DNA of 12,810 nucleotides from an uncultured Saprospiraceae bacterium (GTDB taxonomy: Bacteria > Bacteroidota > Bacteroidia > Chitinophagales > Saprospiraceae): the NCBI GenBank assembly GCA_937967535.1, contig CALCMV010000362.1:1-12810 (forward strand). The letters run 5' to 3'. A model generated the notes under the pieces. It was given only the letters and a program-made list of their open reading frames with translations, did not search any database and was not told where the DNA came from. The translations under genes were made by a program, and so were the position numbers. Numbering within the stretch: the first letter of the stretch is position 1; each line of letters opens with the position of its first letter. Below are positions 1 to 6,657 of this stretch, in pieces.

Positions 1-6
1 AGACCG
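1..6 (+). repeat. 3' end of a truncated attC-like element (end of the preceding cassette)
   Basis: The window opens with AGACCG followed by TTACCC. This equals the last bases of the complete element at 4229-4290 (CAGACC then G, then TT of the next unit). The rest of the element would lie upstream of the window, so the array continues to the left. Only six bases are seen, but the adjoining GTT start of unit 1 supports the call. Confidence 0.6.
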
Positions 7-56
7 TTACCCACCATAAAAAAAACCATTTTATCACAACTTAAAATCGTACAACT

Positions 57-3000
57 ATGAAAAAATTACTTTTAACGGTCGTTCTTCTTTCAATTTACTT
101 ATCAGCTCAATCACAAAACAACGTATTCATTTACAACAGAAACGAAAAGGTCTATCTTGAGCCAATAGCCAACAAATTTCTAGTAGAGTTTACGGACAGT
201 GAAGACAAAGCAATCCTCGAAAACAACAATCTTACACACACCAAAGTATCCAAAAAAATCTACGAAGTAGAAGGTGACTTACTCCAAATACAAAACACAG
301 GGCAAGGTATTTACAACGTCAATCAACTGTATGCTAAAGAAGGTCATACAGAGCCGATACACATGAGAAATGCCATCGTATTAAGATGGAAAAATGAAGT
401 TACTGAAAGCGAAAAGAATAATATAATAAACCAATTTGAGTTAATCCCCGAGCGTACAAGCCTTCTTTTTTCTACATATGAAACAAATAACCCCATACCA
501 CTCTCACAAATGGTATATGAAACAGGAAGCGTAGAGTATTGCCATCCAAGCCTTCTTGTAGATGTGAAACCACATCAACTTCCTAACGACACATACTTTG
601 ATGAACAATTTTACTTACATAATACAGAACAAAGTGTAAGTGGCGGTCCTTCGGGAACAGGCGATGCAGATATTAACGTACTCGAAGCATGGGACATCAC
701 AACAGGAAATACAGATATTGTGATTGCGGTAGTTGACGACGGTGTTACAACTGACCATCCGGACATTCCAAATTCCAGGTTGCGTATCAATGATGGTTCC
801 GATTTTTCTAATTTCCCATACAGTACAGACGATGATCCTTCTCCTGAAAGTGGTGATAGGCATGGTACTGCCGTGGCAGGAATCATAGCTGCAGAAATGA
901 ATAATAACGAAGGTATAGTTGGAGTAGCTCCCGGATGCACAATAATGCCTGTAAGAATTGACTATGAAAATTCAAATGCTTGTGGCTTGGCTGAAGCAAT
1001 AGAATTTGCTGTTACGGAAGGTGCTCATATAGTCAATTGCAGTTGGGGAATAGAATTAGGTGTATCATCTACATTTGCTACTTGTATAAACGATGCACTG
1101 CAATATGCACTTGATAATAATGTTACTGTCGTTTTTTCAACAGGGAACAGTGCAAACCATGACGGCGGCAGTGATGGCATAATAGCTTATCCAGCTAGGG
1201 CGAACAGAGATTTTTCAAATGTTATTGCAGTTGGTGCTTCTGATAGAGACGACCTGCAATCTAACGAAAGTCCAAATGGAACTCCTCTCACCTACACTGA
1301 TATTGTTGCCCCATCAAACACAGCTATAAATAAAAACATCTCTGGTGAGGCTGAAAATGTTTGGACTACTGATGTCCCAATTGACGACGAAGGATACAAT
1401 CCCTATCCGTTTGAAGATGATACAGACAATCCTCTGCCCATGCAGGGTGAACTATTGCCACCCGAGAACACTGCCTACACAGGTAGATTTGGAGGCACAT
1501 CAGCCGCAGCTCCACAAGTGGCAGGAACTATAGCACTAATGCTTTCAGTAAATCCCTGCCTAACCCCAGTACAGATTAGAGAAATACTTTGGGTTAGTTC
1601 TGACAAAGTCGGACCTTATGATTATACTTGGAAGCCAAATCAGTTAGAACTTGAAATGCCCGGAATTTCACAACAATTAGGGTACGGCAGATTAAACGCA
1701 CATACAGCCGTCATATATGCACAAGAAATCTATGTGGATGGGTTAGACCTCTTTACTAAAGATGTGCAAGAAGACTTAGGCATCGAACCTGATGAAGTAG
1801 CAGAAAATCTTTGGGAAAGTAATGATATTTGGGTTCGACATTTTCCAGACGCAAAAGAAGAACATCAAAATCCTGAGTATGGTGTCCAGAACTTTGTTTA
1901 TGTCAAAATAAGAAACAAGGGGTGTTCTCCAACCACAGGTAATGAGGAAATTCATCTTTATTGGGCAAAGGCATCTACGGCACTGACATGGCCTGATTAC
2001 TGGAACGGTTCTATAACAAACCCTCTGATGGGGGATATAATCGGTATAGAAAACTCACATTTTATAGGAGGTCCGCTATTGCCTGGAGAAGAAAGAAAAA
2101 TATTCTTTATATGGACACCACCCGACCCTGCTGATTATGCAGACATAAATGCTGCGCCACAGCACTTTTGTTTACTGTCTCGAATAGTAACTGATGCTGA
2201 CCCAATGACTAATGAGTCCACGGGAACACCTTGGAACCTTGGGCCTAATGTAAGAGAAAATAATAATATTGCATGGAAAAACATTAGTGTAGTAGAACCG
2301 CAAGGTGCCATTGGGGGAACATGGGAAGATGACCAACTCGTGGGCGCAACCGTTCACATTGGCAACGCTACGGATGAAGTCAACACTTTTGATATAGCAT
2401 TTGCCCCTCCAAAATCCTATTCAGGTAACTCCGCATTTGATGAAGCAGAAATTACCGTAGCTTTTGACGAAACCACTTGGAATAAGTGGTCAGCAGGAGG
2501 CAAACAACGAGAAAATATTGAAATTTCACGAGAGCATCGCCGACAGGTCATCTTAAAAGGAAAAAATGCCAAACTCAAAAACCTAAAATTTGACCCTCAC
2601 GAACGAGGGCTAATGAATGTAAGTTTTAGCTTCCTTACCAAGCGACTATCTTCAAAAAAAGAATTCAAATACCATGTCAAGCAATCCATCAGTTCAACAG
2701 GTGAAGTAGTTGGTGGAGAGACTTACCACATCAAACTCCCTACAAGAACCTCCTTTAGTGCTGACGCAGGAGACGATATACAGATTTCGCCCAATTCTAA
2801 CATACAACTAAATGCCTCCGACATCTACGAAGATGCCATATATAATTGGTATGGGCTCGATGGTACGCTTATCCAAACGGGTAGGAATATTTCCGTTCCC
2901 ACAGATTCTACCAGAAAATATAAACTTGAAGTCATTGCCACATCTGATGGTTTCAAAGATTATGACGAAATAGAAGTTCGCGTAAAACCTGCCGAAATTA

Positions 3001-3239
3001 TCAGCATTACACCTAACCCTGCGTCCAATATCGCAATTGTTGAGTATGATACACAACAAGTAAACTCTGCCTATCTCATGGTAAGTATGCCTTTTAGTGC
3101 CTCTACTGACATCTTTCCTTTAGACATTACTCAAAACACTTTTAACTTAAACGTCTCTCAATATCAAACGGGAGTGTATGGAATACTCTTGGTCGTTGAT
3201 GGTCAGATAGTTGACCAAAAGGGACTTATTGTCGAATAA
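57..3239 (+). CDS. T9SS-secreted S8 (subtilisin-like) serine peptidase
   Basis: This predicted secreted serine endopeptidase has 1060 residues. Residues 1-20 form a signal peptide, and about 25-170 look like a propeptide or N-terminal domain. The S8 domain spans roughly 205-555: Asp227 in the VVDDGV motif, His269 in RHGTAVAG, oxyanion Asn364 in STGN, and nucleophile Ser482 in GGTSAAAPQVAG. A beta-rich region follows, with a conserved IWVR...VYVKIRNKGC stretch at about 590-630. A PKD/Ig-like segment lies at about 895-978. A T9SS type A sorting domain fills about 979-1060 (ITPNPASN and GVYGILLVVDG motifs), implying export and surface anchoring or release. All catalytic residues are present. The ATG is 50 bp from the cassette boundary; no Shine-Dalgarno sequence is seen, as is usual in Bacteroidota. 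The next gene starts 12 bp after the stop, suggesting co-transcription. The substrate is unknown. It is a close paralog of the gene at 9350. Confidence 0.93.
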   Translation: MKKLLLTVVLLSIYLSAQSQNNVFIYNRNEKVYLEPIANKFLVEFTDSEDKAILENNNLTHTKVSKKIYEVEGDLLQIQNTGQGIYNVNQLYAKEGHTEPIHMRNAIVLRWKNEVTESEKNNIINQFELIPERTSLLFSTYETNNPIPLSQMVYETGSVEYCHPSLLVDVKPHQLPNDTYFDEQFYLHNTEQSVSGGPSGTGDADINVLEAWDITTGNTDIVIAVVDDGVTTDHPDIPNSRLRINDGSDFSNFPYSTDDDPSPESGDRHGTAVAGIIAAEMNNNEGIVGVAPGCTIMPVRIDYENSNACGLAEAIEFAVTEGAHIVNCSWGIELGVSSTFATCINDALQYALDNNVTVVFSTGNSANHDGGSDGIIAYPARANRDFSNVIAVGASDRDDLQSNESPNGTPLTYTDIVAPSNTAINKNISGEAENVWTTDVPIDDEGYNPYPFEDDTDNPLPMQGELLPPENTAYTGRFGGTSAAAPQVAGTIALMLSVNPCLTPVQIREILWVSSDKVGPYDYTWKPNQLELEMPGISQQLGYGRLNAHTAVIYAQEIYVDGLDLFTKDVQEDLGIEPDEVAENLWESNDIWVRHFPDAKEEHQNPEYGVQNFVYVKIRNKGCSPTTGNEEIHLYWAKASTALTWPDYWNGSITNPLMGDIIGIENSHFIGGPLLPGEERKIFFIWTPPDPADYADINAAPQHFCLLSRIVTDADPMTNESTGTPWNLGPNVRENNNIAWKNISVVEPQGAIGGTWEDDQLVGATVHIGNATDEVNTFDIAFAPPKSYSGNSAFDEAEITVAFDETTWNKWSAGGKQRENIEISREHRRQVILKGKNAKLKNLKFDPHERGLMNVSFSFLTKRLSSKKEFKYHVKQSISSTGEVVGGETYHIKLPTRTSFSADAGDDIQISPNSNIQLNASDIYEDAIYNWYGLDGTLIQTGRNISVPTDSTRKYKLEVIATSDGFKDYDEIEVRVKPAEIISITPNPASNIAIVEYDTQQVNSAYLMVSMPFSASTDIFPLDITQNTFNLNVSQYQTGVYGILLVVDGQIVDQKGLIVE

Positions 3240-3251
3240 TAAATATTTTTT

Positions 3252-4187
3252 ATGAAATATTATGCATTGGTATTAGCAAGTGTAGTATCTTTTACTATGA
3301 TGGGACAAAGCCAATTAAATAGTAGTTTTGAGAACTGGGGATATGACTCATACGGTTTGCCTTTCTGCCACAATTGGGCATGGGGAGTAGTTAACACTCC
3401 GTGTGGACCTTATAGTGCCGTAACAGAAAAAACTAATGATAGTTTTCATGGTAGCTGGGCAGTAAAAATGGAATCGAAGGTATGCTCTAGTCCATCTGGC
3501 GGGCCTAGACTACGAACAGGTAGAATACAAACAGCCATCACAGGAGATACTATTGTAACCCATCCACTCGGGTGGTCGTTAGGGTATTCAGAAAGACCAG
3601 AAGAGTTATCCTTTTATTATAAATTTCATCAAGAAGGGACAGATAGTGCCGCAATTTATTTACTATTATTTAACTACGATGTTGACACGTACAATGTTGA
3701 TACTGTAGGTATAGCTTCGAGCTATATACATGAAGAAACCACAGAGTACACAGAATTTACATTACCCATTGAGTATTATAAGAATGATACGCCCTCTTTT
3801 ATTCATATTCTTTTTATTACTAGTAAAACTTTAGCAGATTTAGGAGATTGGGAATACGAACCTGCTTATGAATTGGCTCAACCCGGTACAACGTTCTGGG
3901 TTGATAATATTGTTCTAAGAGGAGGTACAGTCAATACAACTTCTCCGCAAGAGGAAGTGTGGAATTTTAGCGTATATCCGAATCCAACGGAAGAAGAAAT
4001 ATATCTTGATATTCCACAACAAGTCCAAGTCGATAAAGTACAAGTCTATGATAATCAAGGGAGAGTTGTTAAAGAATTTATGGACTTTGACAACACTTTG
4101 AATATCAGCGATATACCAAAAGGAATTTACTACTTGAAATTAGAAACGAATAAAGGTACAAGATTTAGAAAAGTAATCAAAAAGTAG
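3252..4187 (+). CDS. Secreted PCMD-like beta-sandwich protein with T9SS sorting domain
   Basis: The 311-residue exported protein begins with a signal peptide (about 1-20, ending MMGQSQ). Residues 22-225 resemble PCMD-type (putative carbohydrate metabolism domain) beta-sandwiches of Bacteroidota. The pattern is an N-terminal SFENWG, a GSWAVKMES strand, a central RPEELSFYYKF motif, a TEFTLPIEYY strand, and a closing TTFWVDNIVLRGG strand. Residues about 237-311 are a clear T9SS type A sorting domain (VYPNPTEEEIYLD, then GIYYLKLETNKG, ending RKVIKK). No catalytic motif is recognised; binding to glycan or cell surface is the family expectation, not shown here. It lies 12 bp after the peptidase and is likely co-transcribed. 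A diverged homolog follows the second peptidase at 12594, so the pairing is conserved. The PCMD assignment is by pattern only. Confidence 0.82.
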   Translation: MKYYALVLASVVSFTMMGQSQLNSSFENWGYDSYGLPFCHNWAWGVVNTPCGPYSAVTEKTNDSFHGSWAVKMESKVCSSPSGGPRLRTGRIQTAITGDTIVTHPLGWSLGYSERPEELSFYYKFHQEGTDSAAIYLLLFNYDVDTYNVDTVGIASSYIHEETTEYTEFTLPIEYYKNDTPSFIHILFITSKTLADLGDWEYEPAYELAQPGTTFWVDNIVLRGGTVNTTSPQEEVWNFSVYPNPTEEEIYLDIPQQVQVDKVQVYDNQGRVVKEFMDFDNTLNISDIPKGIYYLKLETNKGTRFRKVIKK

Positions 4188-4228
4188 TGCATCTTGCTCA
4201 AAAAGTAGGACGCACTAAAAGAAGACGA

Positions 4229-4297
4229 TGGGTAACACAGTGTATGCGCCTATGCGGGCTAAACGCCCGCACAGCGCATACACCAGACCGTTATAGC
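4229..4297 (+). repeat. attC-like palindromic recombination element, copy 1
   Basis: From the outside in, the left side reads: arm TGGGTAAC (4229-4236), spacer ACA, 10-base arm GTGTATGCGC (4240-4249), CTA, and 7-base arm TGCGGGC (4253-4259). The loop is TAAAC. The right side reads: GCCCGCA (4265-4271), CA, GCGCATACAC (4274-4283), spacer CAGACC, and GTTATAGC (4290-4297). The 10- and 7-bp stems are perfect. An unpaired 3-versus-2 internal loop makes the hairpin strand-asymmetric, as extrahelical bases do in integron attC sites. At this junction only the outermost AAC/GTT triplet pairs. The full left arm matches the start of unit 1 (6-13), and the right arm matches the end of unit 2 (6499-6506). 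The presumed crossover is between G4290 and T4291. Confidence 0.75.
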
Positions 4298-4333
4298 ACA
4301 TTATTAAATCAAAAACGTTTAAATTTCAGAACT

Positions 4334-5869
4334 ATGAAAAGAACAAACATTTTAGCTATCTCGGTTTTATTGCTGATGACACTATTCATCAGCAGTTGTG
4401 AAAACGAACAATTAGAACCATCACAAACCGAACAAAGTACATTTTCGAGCCAATTCGTCAAACGCTCACAAAATGCGGTTGAAAAAATCAATGAATTTTA
4501 CCGACAAAACTCTGACTCAGAATTTGAAGCAAGGTCGGGCGAGGAGAGTTTTGAAGAACTTTGGGGACAGCCCAACTACAATAAGCTTATCACGCTCAAA
4601 ACATCCTCCGATAAAAATCTGACAATTGCCCCACTTGAAGACCTGAATACCGATGTTACGCACAATCTCTTGGTGGGTTGGCAACAAAGTGATTCTATCG
4701 CCTTGCGTATCGTACATGATGACAGGACTTTAACGGATTTAACCTTCGATAATACAGCCATCATACGTTCTGTTTCCAATCTATTCGATGTTTTCAATAG
4801 CGGTGGTGACATCTCTACAACTGCGCTAAGTAGTCATGTATGCTTTGAGGTTGTCGGTGTTGGAGAATACAGCCTGATACTTCAAGCAACCGATGAGTGT
4901 GAGGACGATGATAACTCTGGCGGCGGTGGAGTTCCTGACCCTAATGCTGATACAGCACCTAGTACTGGCGGATCAGGAAACGACGATACAAATCCTAATA
5001 TACCTAATAACTCTAATGAAACGACCGACCCGGACTGCTTTGGGGGCTGTGCTGACTGTTTTGAACAGCCAGATGACCCCGCGTGTGCAGGTTGTATCAT
5101 TACTGCTGATTTGAATTGTGATGGTACAGTAGATTCTTACGAAACTTGTGTACAATCCATTGACTGCATACTTGCCAGTCAACTTTATCTTAATACATTT
5201 CTTGAAGAAAACTTCGTAAACTTCGACGATGCCATCACATGGCTAATTCAAAATGACCCTGATTTAGCAGCTTTGAGCTATGAAATGGAGAACGCACCAC
5301 CATGGATGTATCCTATCATCAGAGAACTTGCTGTTGAACTTGTCGTTGAGTTAATTAAAAAAAGGTTTGGCTTGCAACTCTCTGATGAACTTACGGCAGC
5401 CTTAAATGCCATTCAACAGGGTGATTTAGCAGCTTTCATGATAGAGGCAATTGACATCATTTCCGAAGTACATCCCGCAACAAAAGGATTAAAAGCCCTT
5501 TGGGATGCCTCCGTAATGGGTAAAAAAGCTATTCAAATATGGAATAAAATAGATGGCATGGCAACCTCATTAGGTGATGCTGCCATGGAAAAGATATGGA
5601 ATGCATTTAACTCACGAAACAGAAACATTCTCAAAGATTTCGATGTCTCGGATTTTCCTTTTGGAATACGGCTCAATAATTCAACAATTGATGATGTGTG
5701 GGATGATTTAGTTGCTTCGTTCAATGTTACTCCTTCTGTTTCGGCAGACGGAAATGTTGAGTTCTTTCAGATAGGTAGCGTAACCATTAAATTAGCACTT
5801 TTTAACAATAGTGGACCCTCAATAATATTTGAAAAAAATGGAGTTGAAAAATATAAAATCAGGTTCTAA
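4334..5869 (+). CDS. Large lipoprotein with EF-hand loop and C-terminal module, possible toxin
   Basis: I do not recognise this 511-residue protein as a named family. Residues 1-22 are a lipoprotein signal ending in lipobox ISSC (Cys22). About 30-190 is a mixed N-terminal domain. About 188-250 is a Gly/Asp/Asn/Pro-rich linker, then a Cys-rich stretch (Cys235, 239, 242, 251, 254, 262, 272, 278). A dockerin- or thrombospondin-3-like Ca-binding loop lies at 259-270 (D259, N261, D263, T265, D267, E270). About 285-430 is helical, and a small beta-rich module at about 430-511 ends KYKIRF. Lipid anchor, linker, helices and a small C-terminal module, followed by an overlapping small gene, resemble polymorphic toxins; this is inference. 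The in-frame reading frame is open back to a GTG at 4187, but that extension crosses the palindrome and lacks a signal peptide. The ATG at 4334 gives a perfect lipoprotein start. Confidence 0.85.
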   Translation: MKRTNILAISVLLLMTLFISSCENEQLEPSQTEQSTFSSQFVKRSQNAVEKINEFYRQNSDSEFEARSGEESFEELWGQPNYNKLITLKTSSDKNLTIAPLEDLNTDVTHNLLVGWQQSDSIALRIVHDDRTLTDLTFDNTAIIRSVSNLFDVFNSGGDISTTALSSHVCFEVVGVGEYSLILQATDECEDDDNSGGGGVPDPNADTAPSTGGSGNDDTNPNIPNNSNETTDPDCFGGCADCFEQPDDPACAGCIITADLNCDGTVDSYETCVQSIDCILASQLYLNTFLEENFVNFDDAITWLIQNDPDLAALSYEMENAPPWMYPIIRELAVELVVELIKKRFGLQLSDELTAALNAIQQGDLAAFMIEAIDIISEVHPATKGLKALWDASVMGKKAIQIWNKIDGMATSLGDAAMEKIWNAFNSRNRNILKDFDVSDFPFGIRLNNSTIDDVWDDLVASFNVTPSVSADGNVEFFQIGSVTIKLALFNNSGPSIIFEKNGVEKYKIRF

Positions 5870-6455
5870 ATTATTAATCACTGAAAGTACTGATATTAGA
5901 GATTACGACAGAAAAATATTGCATGACATAATCGGCAGCAGTATCAACTTTTTGTCTTTTCCATATAATGTACACTTAGATGTTAATGATATTTCTACAA
6001 AAATATCAACACAGCAACTCATTATTTCTACTGAGAAAGCTGATATCAAAGTAAGTAATCATTATCATGAAAGTGTTTATAATACTGGTTTAAAATACCT
6101 GATTATCATTAAAAATAGAAATCCAAGACCTCACAACTCGATTTTGAAAATGATAAATTTCAATCAGAAAATTTCTAATATTGAGGTTTGGGGAGTTAAA
6201 GCAGAGAAAATTACTTGGGATGATGACAAAATAAGTCTTTACAAGGAAAAACAAGTTTTAACTCACGACATTGAAGAAGTTAATCACAAGATAGATTTAA
6301 GGTTTATTTTAAAATTTACTTTAGAAAATGGAAATATGATTGTAGTTCGAGCAGATATGCCAAACAACCTTTTCATTGATTTGTATCCAAAGCCTGAAAC
6401 TACAGATATTTCAATTCTTGACCAAGATTTTCATTTGTGGGAGACCATAGTATAA
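5838..6455 (+). CDS. Small cytosolic-looking protein overlapping the lipoprotein, possible immunity protein
   Basis: The 205-residue protein shows no signal peptide, lipobox or membrane segment. It is mixed alpha/beta with many charged residues; visible strands include YLIIIKNRN and FILKFTLENGNMIVVRAD. No family is recognised. The ATG at 5838 overlaps the end of the upstream lipoprotein gene by 32 bp in another frame, so the two are probably translationally coupled. An in-frame TTG at 5829 would add only MKK and is less likely. A leaderless small protein tightly coupled downstream of an exported multi-domain protein is the usual arrangement of an immunity gene after its toxin. It could equally be an unrelated cytosolic partner. 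It is the only gene in the window without an evident export signal. Confidence 0.8.
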   Translation: MELKNIKSGSKLLITESTDIRDYDRKILHDIIGSSINFLSFPYNVHLDVNDISTKISTQQLIISTEKADIKVSNHYHESVYNTGLKYLIIIKNRNPRPHNSILKMINFNQKISNIEVWGVKAEKITWDDDKISLYKEKQVLTHDIEEVNHKIDLRFILKFTLENGNMIVVRADMPNNLFIDLYPKPETTDISILDQDFHLWETIV

Positions 6456-6498
6456 TTGCGCGTTTTTCTACTTTGCTCAAAAGGGGAAAGGGAGACGC

Positions 6499-6568
6499 GC
6501 TATAACACAGTGTATGCGCCTATGCGGGCTAAACGCCCGCACAGCGCATACACAAACCGTTGGCAGCA
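6499..6568 (+). repeat. attC-like palindromic recombination element, copy 2
   Basis: The 50-base core (6504-6553) is identical to copies 1 and 3. Its layout is arm GCTATAAC (6499-6506), ACA, GTGTATGCGC (6510-6519), CTA, TGCGGGC (6523-6529), loop TAAAC, GCCCGCA (6535-6541), CA, GCGCATACAC (6544-6553), spacer AAACC (five bases, the shortest of the three), then GTTGGCAGCA (6559-6568). The left arm complements the start of unit 2 and the right arm complements the end of unit 3. Presumed crossover is between G6559 and T6560. Confidence 0.75.
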
Positions 6569-6599
6569 ATAAAAAAAGACTAAACAAGCTGCTAACGGT
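6556..6599. repeat. Inverted copy of the cassette-start core within the unit 3 leader
   Basis: ACCGTTGGCAGC (6556-6567) spans the unit 2/unit 3 boundary. It is followed 20 bases later by GCTGCTAACGGT (6588-6599), whose reverse complement ACCGTTAGCAGC differs at one position. The result is an imperfect 12-bp inverted repeat upstream of the lipoprotein gene at 6658. It could be a relic of a reversed cassette start or an RNA hairpin in the leader. Confidence 0.5.
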
Positions 6600-6657
6600 G
6601 GGCAATTCCGAAACCACCTAAAAAAGAAGTAGGAATTAACAAAAAACGTTTTATACC

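Larger units (their letters stand above)
7..4290 (+). mobile_element. Integron-like cassette 1 (S8 peptidase + PCMD-like protein)
   Basis: This unit is bounded by attC-like palindromes. Its first bases with the preceding G, GTTACCCA at 6-13, are the exact reverse complement of TGGGTAAC at 4229-4236, just before its terminal palindrome. In a circularised unit these arms would pair as R' and R'' of one attC site. It holds two co-oriented genes: 50 bp from the unit start to the first ATG, 12 bp between the genes, and 41 bp from the last stop to the arm. At 4284 bp it is large for an integron cassette. Integron-like organisation is inferred; no integrase is visible. Confidence 0.7.
4291..6559 (+). 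mobile_element. Integron-like cassette 2 (lipoprotein + overlapping small protein)
   Basis: The unit starts with GTTATAGC (4290-4297), the exact reverse complement of GCTATAAC (6499-6506) just before its terminal palindrome. It has two overlapping co-oriented genes. The first ATG is 43 bp from the boundary, and the last stop is 43 bp from the arm. The region before the terminal arm shares the 10-mer TTGCTCAAAA (6473-6482) with the same position in unit 1 (4194-4203), possibly a remnant of a common 3' tail. At 2269 bp it is the smallest complete unit in the window. Confidence 0.7.

Noticed and set aside
611..940. Minus-strand open frames, also at 8697-8990, 11707-11979 and 12086-12424
   Set aside because: They lie wholly inside well-supported plus-strand genes and show no domain or signal features of their own. 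Those in the paralogous regions merely mirror the duplicated genes.
4311..4320. AAAAACGTTT shared by the leaders of units 2 (4311-4320) and 3 (6642-6651) as a regulatory site
   Set aside because: A ten-base AT-rich match near start codons is weak, and the unit 1 and 4 leaders lack it.
4187..4333. N-terminal extension of the unit 2 lipoprotein from a GTG at 4187
   Set aside because: It would translate the palindrome and bury the lipoprotein signal 49 residues in. The ATG at 4334 gives a clean lipobox signal.
4298..4333. Bacteroidota-type promoter (TAnnTTTG) in the unit 2 leader
   Set aside because: TAAATTTC at 4320-4327 is a one-mismatch match but lies seven bases from the ATG with no TTG box upstream. 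I found no convincing promoter in the other leaders either.
5829..5837. TTG start for the small overlapping gene
   Set aside because: It adds only three codons; the ATG at 5838 is the more usual start.
6458..6500. GCGCGT/ACGCGC inverted repeat before the unit 2 terminal arm
   Set aside because: It is only six bases with a 31-base spacer and has no counterpart in the other units.
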